From: Crocinitomicaceae bacterium
GTDB lineage: Bacteria > Bacteroidota > Bacteroidia > Flavobacteriales_D > Crocinitomicaceae
Assembly: GCA_014762645.1 (NCBI GenBank)
Contig: JABURP010000108.1
Span: 23,267 to 87,266, forward strand
DNA length: 64,000 nt
Direction: 5' to 3'
Below are positions 33,559-43,093 of the stretch, piece by piece. Numbering within the stretch: position 1 is the first letter of the stretch; each line of letters begins with the position of its first letter. Position numbers and translations under genes: made by a program. The notes beneath the pieces are model-generated. The model saw only the letters and a program-made list of their open reading frames with translations. It was not told where the DNA came from and did not search any database.

Positions 33559-35460
33559 ATGAATACGATAAATAAATTCAAGACAATCATTTGGTTAGGA
33601 GCAGTAATATTCCTCATTAATGCTTGTTCTGGCACTAGTGAATCGGTCGAATTTCCTCACAATAATTTTACTGAAGAAGATTATACCAAACAGGAGGTTT
33701 ATATTGAAATGAGAGATAGCGTAAAGCTCTTCACTGCTATCTACACCCCAAAAGATACTACTCAGGATTATCCCGTACTTATAAAGCGAACGCCTTATTC
33801 CTGCTATCCTTACGGAGCAGACAGCATTCCTGAACACCTTTCTCATAATCCCGACCTGGTAGCTTCTGGTTACATTTTTGTTTTTCAAGATGTTAGAGGC
33901 AGGTGGAACAGTGAAGGCGTATTTGAAAATGTAAAACCTCCCTACTCACTTTGGGATGACAACGCAACAGATGAAATTACCGACTCGTATGATACATTCG
34001 ACTGGCTGGTCAATAACCTGGATCATTTTAATGGCAACATAGGACAGTATGGGAATTCCTACCCCGGTTGGACAACGTTGATTGGCGCAAGAACAAATCA
34101 CCCCAACCTCAAAGCTGTGATGGCTATGGCACCCGTGACTAATTTTTACTTTGAGGACTTTTCCCGTTACGGACTTTGCGCCATGAACTATATTCCGGTT
34201 CTCAATGCTTTCGGTACTTACAAGGACAAACCCACGACAGAATCCTGGTACGACATGAAAGATTCTATCTTTTATACAGATGTTGAGAATAAAGTAGGAA
34301 GGCCTTATTATGAGTTTTTCAGAGACAGACTGGCGCTAACTAATTTTGATGATATTTTGGCTGACAACGTTTTTTGGGAACGCATTAAATCACATCCTAA
34401 TTATGATGAATACCAGGAAAAGAGAAACTGGCTCAACTATATCAACGAAGAGATGAAGGCTCAGATCATGATTGTTGGCGGCTGGAATGACGAACAAAAT
34501 CTCTATGGAATTTTGAATTCTTACAAAATAATCAAAGAGAAAAATCCTGAAACGCAATTTGTTATAGGCCCTTGGTCACACGGACACAACAAAAGAAGAG
34601 ATTCACTGTATTACCTGGGTAATGTTTGTTACGGGGAAGGAATTTCAGAAGAGTTCCAAAAGACCGTTGAGTACAATTATTTTGAATACCACTTAAAAGG
34701 AATTGGCAGTCCTCCTGATTTTAACGTCAAAGCATTTGACACGGGTGAAAAAGAGTGGAATGAATTCGAGAAATTTCCGGTTGAACCAGATGAAAGAAAA
34801 ACCCTTTACCTGGGCGTAAGCGGCCAATTAACTGCTGATAAGGAGCACCAGGAAGGCTGGAGAACCTATATTTCAGATCCGAAGAACCCGGTTCCTTATC
34901 TTGAGAAGAATGACTTTCAACGAATGGCTCCTAAATCCTATTTCACAGCAGATCAACGTTTTTTGCAAGGAAGAAAAGATGTCCTGAGTTATACCACCGA
35001 AATTTTGGATAAAGACTTAACGGTTTTTGGTGAAATAGAAGCTTATATAAACTTTGCTACCAACCTGGATGATGCTGATATTTACGTTAAGGTTATAGAT
35101 GTCTACCCGGACAACAGAACCACCGAAGAAACAGATGTGGAAGGAATAAATTATCAGGGGTATCAACAACTTGTACGTGCTGGTTATATTCGTGGTCGTT
35201 ACCGAGAGTCATTTGTAAAGGGAATTCCTTTTAAGCGAAATGAAAAGACAGAGGTGAAAGTACCATTGCTTGAAGTATTTCACACCTTTAAAAAAGGCCA
35301 CCGAATAATGGTACAGATACAGAGTTCTATGTTCCCTTTATTTGATATGAATCCTCAGCAATGGGTGGATGACATCTATAAAGCAACGAAAAGTGACTTT
35401 AAATCAGCTGAGCACCGGATTTATAATGACAGTAGAATTGTATTTCCTAGTCAAAAATAG
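33559..35460 (+). CDS. CocE/NonD family hydrolase (X-Pro dipeptidyl-peptidase-like), lipoprotein
   Basis: This 633-residue serine hydrolase has a lipoprotein-type signal (TIIWLGAVIFLINACSGTSE). The alpha/beta-hydrolase core has the nucleophile element GQYGNSYPGW (Ser near residue 167), the acid in GGWNDEQN and the His in GPWSHGHNKR. The C-terminal jelly-roll domain (FGEIEAYINFATNLDDADIY, then GHRIMVQIQSSMFPLFDMNP) is typical of the X-Pro dipeptidyl-peptidase/cocaine-esterase family. It is probably a cell-envelope peptidase or acyl esterase; the substrate is unknown. Preceded by a textbook promoter. Confidence 0.92.
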   Translation: MNTINKFKTIIWLGAVIFLINACSGTSESVEFPHNNFTEEDYTKQEVYIEMRDSVKLFTAIYTPKDTTQDYPVLIKRTPYSCYPYGADSIPEHLSHNPDLVASGYIFVFQDVRGRWNSEGVFENVKPPYSLWDDNATDEITDSYDTFDWLVNNLDHFNGNIGQYGNSYPGWTTLIGARTNHPNLKAVMAMAPVTNFYFEDFSRYGLCAMNYIPVLNAFGTYKDKPTTESWYDMKDSIFYTDVENKVGRPYYEFFRDRLALTNFDDILADNVFWERIKSHPNYDEYQEKRNWLNYINEEMKAQIMIVGGWNDEQNLYGILNSYKIIKEKNPETQFVIGPWSHGHNKRRDSLYYLGNVCYGEGISEEFQKTVEYNYFEYHLKGIGSPPDFNVKAFDTGEKEWNEFEKFPVEPDERKTLYLGVSGQLTADKEHQEGWRTYISDPKNPVPYLEKNDFQRMAPKSYFTADQRFLQGRKDVLSYTTEILDKDLTVFGEIEAYINFATNLDDADIYVKVIDVYPDNRTTEETDVEGINYQGYQQLVRAGYIRGRYRESFVKGIPFKRNEKTEVKVPLLEVFHTFKKGHRIMVQIQSSMFPLFDMNPQQWVDDIYKATKSDFKSAEHRIYNDSRIVFPSQK

Positions 35461-35540
35461 CTATCATTAAACGTTAGTTTTCACTTTAAATTAAGGATGC
35501 ATTTACGACGAGCCTAACGCTGATTTGTTCAGTAATGAAA

Positions 35541-36257
35541 TTAAAGGCTAAACCTGTCTTTAAATTTAATGGTTTGACGTCGGGATATTTCTACCTTGGT
35601 TCCGCAACTGAGTTCAATTTGTAAACCTCCGTTAAACCAACTTTCTACATTTACAATGTGATTTAAGTTGATTAGAAATTTCCGATTGGCGCGGAAAAAA
35701 AGTTTCTCATCCATTCGTTCTTCCAGACTATTTAGTGATCGTAAAATCAATGGCCGGAAATTGTCGAATTTGACTTTTACATAGTTCCCTTCAGATTCGA
35801 AATAGCGAATATCGTTGACATTAATGAACCATACTTTGTCACCGTCCTTGATCAACACCTTATCTCCTTCTCTCAATACATCTGAATTCTCTACAGATTC
35901 AGGTGTTTTATTTTCCTCTTGTAAACGCTTGTGTACCTCGGCAAGTCGTTCAGGATCAATTGGCTTCATCAAGTAGTCATAAGCATTTAACTCAAAGGCC
36001 TTGATGGCATGCTCATCATACGCCGTAACAAAAACAGTTCTCGGAGGATTAGACATCTTCTCCATCAATTGTAAACCGGTTTCTCCAGGCATTTGAATAT
36101 CGAGAAAAATCAGGTCAGGTGATTCTTTTTCTATTGCTTCCCTGGCTTCAATTGCGTTCTTATACTCACCTACAATCTCAATATCAGGATATTCCTTCAA
36201 TAAATCTTTCAACTCTTCTCTAGCGAGTCGTTCATCATCAACAATGATAGTTTTCAT
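35541..36257 (-). CDS. LytTR-family response regulator
   Basis: This 238-residue protein has an N-terminal receiver domain with DDER near the start, the phospho-acceptor Asp in DLIFLDIQMPGETGL, the switch region FVTAYDEHAIKAFELNAYDY and Lys in LMKPID. A C-terminal LytTR DNA-binding domain carries RYFESEGNYVKVKF and FFRANRKFLINLNHI. It is the second gene of a two-component pair whose start overlaps the kinase stop (ATGA). It should bind DNA as a dimer. Target genes are unknown. Confidence 0.95.
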   Translation of the reverse strand: MKTIIVDDERLAREELKDLLKEYPDIEIVGEYKNAIEAREAIEKESPDLIFLDIQMPGETGLQLMEKMSNPPRTVFVTAYDEHAIKAFELNAYDYLMKPIDPERLAEVHKRLQEENKTPESVENSDVLREGDKVLIKDGDKVWFINVNDIRYFESEGNYVKVKFDNFRPLILRSLNSLEERMDEKLFFRANRKFLINLNHIVNVESWFNGGLQIELSCGTKVEISRRQTIKFKDRFSL

Positions 36258-37315
36258 GAATAATCAATTTTTATTGTTGCCAAAACATTCCCTCCATTCT
36301 GGATAATATCAAATTTCCCCTTTTCACCATACAATATCTCAAGTCGCTTTTTTGTATTGGATAAGCCAATTCCATTTTCTGCAAGACCAGCGTCAATCTT
36401 CCCGGGATTTTCAACAAACAATTCCAGCTTGTCGTCCTTGTAATTAGATTTAAATACAATTTTCCCTCCATCAATAGACTTTGATATGCCATGTTTGATA
36501 GAATTTTCAACAACTGTCTGCACCATCAGTGGTGGTATCTCACAATTTAGTGATTCGGGGTCAATCTGGTACTCAACACTCAATCTTTCTTCAAACCTAA
36601 TTTTTTCTAACTCCAAATAATTCTTGACCAATTCAATCTCATCTTCCAGTCGCACAAGTTTTTGTTTACCCAGGTTTATAGAATGTCGGAGTAAACTGGA
36701 CAACCGTGTAATTGCAGTTTTGGCCTGATCGGGGTTTAAACCAACCAACGCACGAATAGAGTTTAAAGAGTTAAACAGAAAGTGGGGATTAAGTTGTGCC
36801 CGTAAATTTTTTAGTTCTATTTCTTTAGCAGAAGCATCTAATTTTAAACGTTGTATTTCCTGATTTCGGGATTGTTCTATTACAACGTAAGCATAATAAA
36901 ACCCCGTCCAGAGTAAGAATAAGAGAACAGAGCGGAAAGTGGCAAAGATAAAGTCAGCCCAAACCGAATAACCTTCAGGGACTGCTGCCATTTCTTGAAT
37001 AAAATCAACGGTAATAACATATTCCGTAACTGCAAACTGAACCAATTCGAGAATAGTTGCTGCAATTAAAGAGAACAGAAGGGTATAAAGTATTATTGAG
37101 GTCAAAGACCGTTTAATCAAGTCTTTCCTGATGATGAAATACCGAATGCTGTGTGATAAAAATATAGAAATGGCAATGGATGCAAAAATATAAATGGCGA
37201 GGTTGACAGTGAGACTGAGTTCATTTGTAGAATACAATAACAGCACTGAAAGCACGAAGTAAGCTCCCCAGCCTATCACCTGTGCTGACCAATACAACAG
37301 TGATTTTCTCTCCAT
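36254..37315 (-). CDS. LytS/YehU-type sensor histidine kinase
   Basis: This 353-residue kinase has four N-terminal transmembrane helices, a coiled segment (QSRNQEIQRLKLDASAKEIE), then the His_kinase domain with the phospho-acceptor in LNPHFLFNSLNSIRALV. N-box-like VENSIKHGI and ATP-lid GIGLSNTKKRLEILYG follow. It has no periplasmic sensor domain, so the signal is probably membrane-based. It is the partner of the adjacent LytTR regulator. A TAGTTTTG box lies 12 bases before its start. Confidence 0.93.
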   Translation of the reverse strand: MERKSLLYWSAQVIGWGAYFVLSVLLLYSTNELSLTVNLAIYIFASIAISIFLSHSIRYFIIRKDLIKRSLTSIILYTLLFSLIAATILELVQFAVTEYVITVDFIQEMAAVPEGYSVWADFIFATFRSVLLFLLWTGFYYAYVVIEQSRNQEIQRLKLDASAKEIELKNLRAQLNPHFLFNSLNSIRALVGLNPDQAKTAITRLSSLLRHSINLGKQKLVRLEDEIELVKNYLELEKIRFEERLSVEYQIDPESLNCEIPPLMVQTVVENSIKHGISKSIDGGKIVFKSNYKDDKLELFVENPGKIDAGLAENGIGLSNTKKRLEILYGEKGKFDIIQNGGNVLATIKIDYS

Positions 37316-37327
37316 AGATTAAATGTA

Positions 37328-37335
37328 CAAAACTA
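37328..37335 (-). promoter_or_regulatory. Putative -7 box TAGTTTTG before the histidine kinase gene
   Basis: This is an exact TAnnTTTG match on the minus strand, 12 bases before the kinase start, with a TTG 16 bases further upstream, slightly short of the usual spacing. Confidence 0.4.
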
Positions 37336-37409
37336 AGTCGCCTGCTGGCTCCAAAGATTTAAGTAAGGACAAACAAACAACCCAAAAGAACTATTTTCAG
37401 GATAAATGG

Positions 37410-38510
37410 CTACACATTATGCCGGAAATGCATAATATCTCCATCTTCTACAACATATCCTTTCCCTTCTACCTTCAGCTTTCCTGCTTCCTTCACAGCT
37501 AATTCTGAACCAAGTTCTACAAAATCATTGTACTTGATCACCTCTGCACGAATAAAGCCTTTTTCAAAGTCACTGTGTATTACTCCGGCTGCTTCTGGCG
37601 CAGTTGCACCAACCGGAACTGTCCATGCCCGCACCTCCTTCACTCCAGCCGTAAAATACGTCTGAAGGTCCAACAAACGATATGCTGCTCTGATCAATCG
37701 GTTTACACCAGCTTCTTCAAGTCCAAGCTCCTCCAGAAAAAGTTGTCTTTCCTCGAAGGTTTCAAATTCCGCAATATCGGCTTCGATCTTGGTTCCTATA
37801 ATAAGCATTTCAGCTCCTTCCTTATCTGCTATTTCCTGAACCTTGCTTGTATACTCATTTCCGTTCTTGACAGAAGCTTCATCCACATTACACAAGTACA
37901 ACACCGGTTTTGCCGTTAAGAGTTGTAGATTCTTCATCATCTCCTCTTCAACGTCACCTTCAGGAATAACAGTTCTGGCGGAATTTCCTGCTTCCAATGT
38001 AGTTTTAAGTTTCTCGCAGAATGCGTATTGTTTTACAATATCCTTATCTCCCGATTTCGCCGCTCGTTTAAGTGAATTGAGTTTATTTTCAACCGTTTCA
38101 AGATCTTTCAGCTGAAGTTCGAAATCAATTACCTCCTTATCTCTTATGGGATCAATTGATCCATCAACATGGACAATATTGTCGTCATCAAAGCATCTTA
38201 GGACATGTATAATTGCATCTGTTTCACGAATATTGGCAAGGAACTGATTTCCCAAACCTTCCCCTTTGTGCGCACCTTTTACTAATCCTGCAATATCAAC
38301 TATCTCTATTGTAGTCGGTACTACTCGCTCCGGATGTACGATCTTTTCCAGTTCAGACAATCGATTATCCGGTACGGTAATCACACCTATATTTGGTTCA
38401 ATCGTACAAAACGGAAAATTTGCCGATTGCGCTTTTGCATTTGACAAACAATTAAACAATGTTGATTTGCCAACATTCGGCAATCCTACTATCCCACATT
38501 TTAGAGCCAT
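37410..38510 (-). CDS. ychF: Redox-regulated ATPase YchF
   Basis: This 366-residue Obg-family P-loop ATPase binds ribosomes and affects oxidative-stress responses. G1 is GLPNVGKST (8-16), with DIAGLVKGAHKGEGLGNQFL (G3 region), and NVDEAS in place of the canonical NKxD, as expected for an ATP-preferring YchF. The C-terminal TGS-like domain has RAWTVPVGATAPEAAGVIHS and ends GDIMHFRHNV. It is monocistronic between the kinase gene and the big T9SS gene. Identification is firm. Confidence 0.96.
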   Translation of the reverse strand: MALKCGIVGLPNVGKSTLFNCLSNAKAQSANFPFCTIEPNIGVITVPDNRLSELEKIVHPERVVPTTIEIVDIAGLVKGAHKGEGLGNQFLANIRETDAIIHVLRCFDDDNIVHVDGSIDPIRDKEVIDFELQLKDLETVENKLNSLKRAAKSGDKDIVKQYAFCEKLKTTLEAGNSARTVIPEGDVEEEMMKNLQLLTAKPVLYLCNVDEASVKNGNEYTSKVQEIADKEGAEMLIIGTKIEADIAEFETFEERQLFLEELGLEEAGVNRLIRAAYRLLDLQTYFTAGVKEVRAWTVPVGATAPEAAGVIHSDFEKGFIRAEVIKYNDFVELGSELAVKEAGKLKVEGKGYVVEDGDIMHFRHNV

Positions 38511-38538
38511 CTATCCAGTTGATTTTATAAATGATCCG

Positions 38539-38546
38539 CAAAGATA
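38539..38546 (-). promoter_or_regulatory. Putative -7 box TATCTTTG before ychF
   Basis: This is an exact TAnnTTTG match on the minus strand, 28 bases upstream of the ychF start. No -33 TTG at regular spacing. Confidence 0.4.
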
Positions 38547-38557
38547 AGCTATTTCAA

Positions 38558-38586
38558 ACAAAAAAAGGCCGGTAAAAACCGACCTT
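38558..38586 (-). terminator. Rho-independent terminator of the large T9SS gene
   Basis: Read on the minus strand, aaggtcggt and accggcctt form a nine-base stem with one mismatch and a four-T loop, followed by seven T residues. It lies just after the stop at 38609 and upstream of ychF. Confidence 0.78.
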
Positions 38587-38608
38587 CATTTGTTAATGAT
38601 TTTTGTCT

Positions 38609-41600
38609 CTATTCTCGAATCAGGGTAACTGTTCCTTGCCCTTCTTCAGTTGTACCATTAGTATAAACAACACTGTATTTGTAGAAGTATGTACCATCAT
38701 TACATGGTTTTCCGGACATATTATTTCCATTCCACGCATCTGTAATTGAATTGAACTCATACACTACTTTCCCCCAACGGTCTAATACTAATGCTGAAAA
38801 CTCTTCAACCGCCTGTGACTTAAATTCAAAAGTGAATTCATCATTAGCACCATCTGAACCTGGTGTAAATATATTTGGTGGAGTAATTTCTGGTTGATCA
38901 TGAACAATAATCTCCTTACAAGTTGTATCAGTACAGCCGTTCTTATTAATAGCTACCAAACAAACTTCAAATACATTTTCTCCTGTGTACACAGTATCTA
39001 GCTGTTCATTCACATCATGCGAAATATACCATGGAACATTGTTGTAGTCCAGGTTCCAGAAGAAAGTCGTATCTGATTGCGGATTATTCGGGTTAGCAAA
39101 GTACTGTGATTCATTTGTATATGTTACGTATACGGGTGCAGTTCCTTCCAGATTTCCATCCAACTCAGCAGATAAAACAGTAAAGGCCGCTATCGGATTA
39201 ACACTATCCACATTGATGACCTGGACAAGTTCACATCCCACATCATCCACAACAGTTATCTGGTACGCTCCAGGATTTAATCCTCCCCAGGTGGTATTAT
39301 TAGTTTGAGCACCGGTTTGTAAGTTTGTCCAGGTATAGTCATAGTCAGGCACACCACCTATGGCAGCTGCTGACACTACACCATTTCCAGACTGATATCC
39401 GAATAATCTACAATATGCTGGTTGTGAAGCAAACTCTGACAATTCGATTGGAGAATTTTGTGTTAATGTCCACTGATACTCATTTGAGCACCCGTTATCA
39501 TCCAATAACGTTAATACATACGTTCCAGCTGGTAATCCAGATGCTGTAGAAAAGTTATTAGGTGGATTTGGCACTACCCCTTGAAGATTCCAGTTATATG
39601 TAACATTACCAAAATTACCTGCAACACTATCAACTATAATTCCACCAGTTGAATCTCCATAACAAAGTACATCTTTGATTGTAAAGAAGCCGTGTAGTGA
39701 ATCCGGTTGGCCAAGATTGATCTCTACAGAGTCCATACACCCATTGTCATCTGTAACATATGCCCAATAGATGCCTGCTGGAACCGTGTTAGCGACATCC
39801 CCTGTAAGTTGTGCATTATGAGACCAGGAAAAAGTCAAAGGTGATGTTCCTCCGGTAACTCCAACATCAATGGATCCATCACTAAAATTATAACATACCG
39901 GTTCATTTGAATTTTCAACAAAAATATCTAACTCTTGTGGTGCTGTAATATCTATCGGAATACAAACCTCACACCCTATGTCATCCGTTACACAAACGAT
40001 CCAGGTACCTGGCATCATTGCGTTTTGAGTTGTATTGGTTGCCGTACCCGGAAAGTCATTACCTAAAGGGTCTGTCCAAACAATTCCTGTAACAGTACCT
40101 GACGGTGTTGGAACTGCTGAAATTGTTGCTGTTCCGTTACCATCTCCGTAACACTCTTCACCTTCCAAATTAACAACAGTAATGATAATGAAATGTCCTG
40201 CCGAAGGAATAGTCACTGTAGAATCAGAAACACAGCCTTCAACATCTGAAACAATTATTGGAACAACGGTTCCTGCAATATCGGTATAGGAATCAGTTGT
40301 TCCAGCTGTTGGAGGATCATTAGCCATAACAATGGCGTAAGGACCACCCTGACCGGATGAACCTGAAATCGTTACGTCTACTGTACCTGTACCATTCATA
40401 GGACAATCCGGTGCCGGTGTTAGTGATATATTGGATATTACCGGAGCACTAAAGACGCCTGAAGCAGTTGTACTGCACCCTTCGACGTCTGTGATAGTAA
40501 TGTCCCAGGTTTGATTATTTGTAAGATCTGATACCGTAGCTGTACCGCCATTTGGTACGCTTGTACTGGCAAGATTACCTGATCCCTGATTAACGATTGT
40601 ATAGTTTCCAGAACCACCCGATATCATTATATCCACACCATTTACTACAGCTGGTGGGTTACAATTCACGGCGTTAGTTGTAGTAATCTGACAGGCATAA
40701 GTTACTTCTACGGCATTACCAAGATTGTAGCAGCCGTTACCATCCTTATCCCAATCAAGGCCTCCATTGTCATTCGTACCGTTTGCCACGTTATTATTTC
40801 CTCCAATTCCGTCGTCACCCGCTACTGGCACAAACCAATATGTACCGCAACCAAATGTTTGAATGATCGGTGAACTCCCGTCATTAATATCCATGATATC
40901 TTCAGAAGGAATAATATAGTTCAAAAATCCTGGATCGGAACTTGGATCACCAGAAACTGGTGCTGCATCATATACTAACCACATTAACTGTGCTGAGTAA
41001 ATCCCGTCACCAATTGGCTGGGCAATAGTATCATTAGGCAAGGTATAATCTCCATTAGAAATTAATGAAAAGGCATCTCCCTGACATAAGTAAATAGGTG
41101 CAGTAGTTAAAGAAGATGGTGCCGGACCTGCAGGATCTTTTTCATAGACAAATGTACCTGGGTCTGAAACACAAGGAGGCTGTGTAACAATATTACAATC
41201 AGTAGAACCCGTACCACCAGTTTGTGCAAACGTAATATCCTGCACAGTATTGGCGTAGTTCGTTATAAGTAAAACATATACCTCTCCCGCTACTGCATTT
41301 GGTATAGATGGCGTCTCGCTATTTGTTGCCGAGTAACTACAGTCAATAACGCTTCCTCCTGACCCTCCATTTCCATAATTATTACAACCGGCCTGAGCTG
41401 CAGCAGAATCTGCAAAGGGACCGTAAATGATAAAATCAATATCCTGTGGTGCGCTTAATGAAAAATCTATATTACCAGTTTGAGATACTTCCATATAATA
41501 CCAGGTCGGGTTTGGAGAAGTAAACAAACAGTCATAATTGTTTCCAGGATTTGTAATTGAGGCAGCTGTTACACCAGAGGATGCAGTAAATTGTAAACCT

Positions 41601-41716
41601 GCATTACCGCAAATCGGTTGCAAGGGATCATTACAATCAGAGCTTCCCTGAGCAAATGATTGGACACCACAAAGAGTAAATCCAATAGTAATAAAAAAAC
41701 TGAGTATTCTAGACAT
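38609..41716 (-). CDS. Large secreted multi-domain protein with gliding-motility/T9SS type B C-terminal domain
   Basis: This 1035-residue protein has a signal peptide (SRILSFFITIGFTLCGVQSF). An N-terminal module (about 25-180) contains DCNDPLQPICGNAGLQFTA and WYYMEVSQTGNIDFSLSAPQ. Several SprB/PKD-like beta repeats follow, each with CYGD or a similar Cys element (ECYGDGNGTATIS, CYNFSDGSIDVGV, VLCYGDSTGGIIV) and DDNGC-type ends. The type B C-terminus starts PPNIFTPGSDGANDEFTF and ends with DGTYFYKYSVVYTNG. It is a likely surface adhesin exported by the T9SS. Second in a two-gene operon. Confidence 0.92.
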   Translation of the reverse strand: MSRILSFFITIGFTLCGVQSFAQGSSDCNDPLQPICGNAGLQFTASSGVTAASITNPGNNYDCLFTSPNPTWYYMEVSQTGNIDFSLSAPQDIDFIIYGPFADSAAAQAGCNNYGNGGSGGSVIDCSYSATNSETPSIPNAVAGEVYVLLITNYANTVQDITFAQTGGTGSTDCNIVTQPPCVSDPGTFVYEKDPAGPAPSSLTTAPIYLCQGDAFSLISNGDYTLPNDTIAQPIGDGIYSAQLMWLVYDAAPVSGDPSSDPGFLNYIIPSEDIMDINDGSSPIIQTFGCGTYWFVPVAGDDGIGGNNNVANGTNDNGGLDWDKDGNGCYNLGNAVEVTYACQITTTNAVNCNPPAVVNGVDIMISGGSGNYTIVNQGSGNLASTSVPNGGTATVSDLTNNQTWDITITDVEGCSTTASGVFSAPVISNISLTPAPDCPMNGTGTVDVTISGSSGQGGPYAIVMANDPPTAGTTDSYTDIAGTVVPIIVSDVEGCVSDSTVTIPSAGHFIIITVVNLEGEECYGDGNGTATISAVPTPSGTVTGIVWTDPLGNDFPGTATNTTQNAMMPGTWIVCVTDDIGCEVCIPIDITAPQELDIFVENSNEPVCYNFSDGSIDVGVTGGTSPLTFSWSHNAQLTGDVANTVPAGIYWAYVTDDNGCMDSVEINLGQPDSLHGFFTIKDVLCYGDSTGGIIVDSVAGNFGNVTYNWNLQGVVPNPPNNFSTASGLPAGTYVLTLLDDNGCSNEYQWTLTQNSPIELSEFASQPAYCRLFGYQSGNGVVSAAAIGGVPDYDYTWTNLQTGAQTNNTTWGGLNPGAYQITVVDDVGCELVQVINVDSVNPIAAFTVLSAELDGNLEGTAPVYVTYTNESQYFANPNNPQSDTTFFWNLDYNNVPWYISHDVNEQLDTVYTGENVFEVCLVAINKNGCTDTTCKEIIVHDQPEITPPNIFTPGSDGANDEFTFEFKSQAVEEFSALVLDRWGKVVYEFNSITDAWNGNNMSGKPCNDGTYFYKYSVVYTNGTTEEGQGTVTLIRE

Positions 41717-41717
41717 C

Positions 41718-42029
41718 TTATTTTTTGCTTTTTAATTCTTTAATTCTTGCTTGTAATTCCTGACGGTTTTTTTCAGCTTGTTCAAACCATCCATTTTCTT
41801 CTGCAATTTTAATTTGCTCCTCTGATTCGCGAATCTTAGCCTCTTTTGTATCTAGAGCCTCAATTTGTGCTTCACAATTAGCTATCTCCTGTTCAGGAGT
41901 TATAGTGTTTGAAGAAGGTGTGTACGGGTATAGTTCTACCCTTTCCGGTTTTGAAGTGTTGTTCTCCTGTGAATAACTGGTTACTGAGATTCCTAAGAAA
42001 ACAAGGACAAACAATGTGATACTTTTCAT
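41718..42029 (-). CDS. Small exported coiled-coil protein
   Basis: This 103-residue protein has a signal peptide (KSITLFVLVFLGISVTSYSQ), a polar segment (ENNTSKPERVELYPYTPS) and a charged helix (CEAQIEALDTKEAKIRESEE, EQAEKNRQELQARIKELKS) that should form a coiled coil. It is upstream of the large T9SS adhesin with a one-base gap, so the two are very likely co-expressed and may work together at the surface. Family not recognised. Confidence 0.75.
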   Translation of the reverse strand: MKSITLFVLVFLGISVTSYSQENNTSKPERVELYPYTPSSNTITPEQEIANCEAQIEALDTKEAKIRESEEQIKIAEENGWFEQAEKNRQELQARIKELKSKK

Positions 42030-42218
42030 GTAGTCTATTTATAGGTTTTTTGTTCTGTGTAGTTTCAAACGAGTTAGCACCACATAAAGTTGCGTGCCAC
42101 TTTTACAAAATTGTGATTTTTTTTTCAGTTTTCAGATGGATCGTTAATATTCATGGTTTTTGTGCATAACTTTAGGATTAAAAGAGGGCTTCAAAATTCT
42201 ACCTATTTCAAATAACTT

Positions 42219-42226
42219 TAATTTTG
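42219..42226 (+). promoter_or_regulatory. Putative -7 box TAATTTTG before transketolase genes
   Basis: This is an exact TAnnTTTG match 22 bases upstream of the ATG at 42249, in the 219-base divergent gap. The rest of that gap shows nothing I recognise. Confidence 0.4.
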
Positions 42227-42248
42227 TGAACTCTAATTCATAAAAACA

Positions 42249-43091
42249 ATGGAAGTAGCAACCACAACAGAGATAAGTTCGCAAATCAGAAGGGATATAA
42301 TTCGCATGGTAACGGATGTACAATCAGGGCATCCCGGAGGATCACTAGGATGTACGGATTTCTTTACCGTATTATTTTTTGAGATTATGAATATTGACCC
42401 TACCAATTTTACCATTGATGGTATTGGCGAAGACCTGTTTTTCCTTTCTAACGGACATATTTCCCCTGTGTATTATAGCACATTGGCACACAAAGGATAT
42501 TTTGATAAATCTGAACTTGCAACTTTTCGAAAAATCAACAGCCGACTGCAAGGACATCCTTCTCCGGCGAAAGGTCTTCCAGGTATAAGAGTTGCTACGG
42601 GTTCTCTCGGACAAGGCTTATCAGTAGCGATTGGAGCTGCACTTGCCAAAAAATTAAATGGTGACGAAAACATAGTTTACTCGTTACATGGTGACGGAGA
42701 ATTACAGGAAGGACAGGTATGGGAAGCCGCTATGTATGCCGCAGGAAACAAGGTTGACAATATCATTGCTACCGTTGACTATAACCACAAACAAATTGAC
42801 GGAGACATTGATGATGTTCTTCCGATGGGAGATTTGGCACAAAAATGGGAGGCATTTGGCTGGCAAGTACTTGAAATGGATGGCCACGACCACGCAGCCA
42901 TAAAAAACACATTGCAAAAAGCCAAATCAATGTGTGGTAATGGAAAACCGGTAGTCATCATTATGACAACTATTATGGGAAAAGGTGTCGACTTTATGAT
43001 GCACACCCATAAATGGCACGGATCAGCACCATCCGAAGAACAAGCCGAACAAGCACTTTCTCAGCTTGAAGAGACACTTGGAGATTATTAA
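42249..43091 (+). CDS. Transketolase, N-terminal (TPP-binding) subunit
   Basis: This 280-residue half of a split transketolase carries the thiamine diphosphate-binding part: SGHPGGSLGC (26-35), GSLGQGLSVAIG, GDGELQEGQVWEAAMYA (148-164) and VDYNHKQIDGD. It forms the active enzyme with the C-terminal subunit encoded at 44465, in the pentose phosphate pathway. The split is normal in Bacteroidota, but here an unrelated VWA gene separates the halves. All TPP-contacting motifs look intact. Confidence 0.95.
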   Translation: MEVATTTEISSQIRRDIIRMVTDVQSGHPGGSLGCTDFFTVLFFEIMNIDPTNFTIDGIGEDLFFLSNGHISPVYYSTLAHKGYFDKSELATFRKINSRLQGHPSPAKGLPGIRVATGSLGQGLSVAIGAALAKKLNGDENIVYSLHGDGELQEGQVWEAAMYAAGNKVDNIIATVDYNHKQIDGDIDDVLPMGDLAQKWEAFGWQVLEMDGHDHAAIKNTLQKAKSMCGNGKPVVIIMTTIMGKGVDFMMHTHKWHGSAPSEEQAEQALSQLEETLGDY

Positions 43092-43093
43092 TT

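Noticed and set aside
35461-35540. Possible terminator between the CocE gene and the LytTR gene
   Set aside because: Only a short far-apart inverted repeat (cgttag/ctaacg) and no T-tract, so it is not reported.
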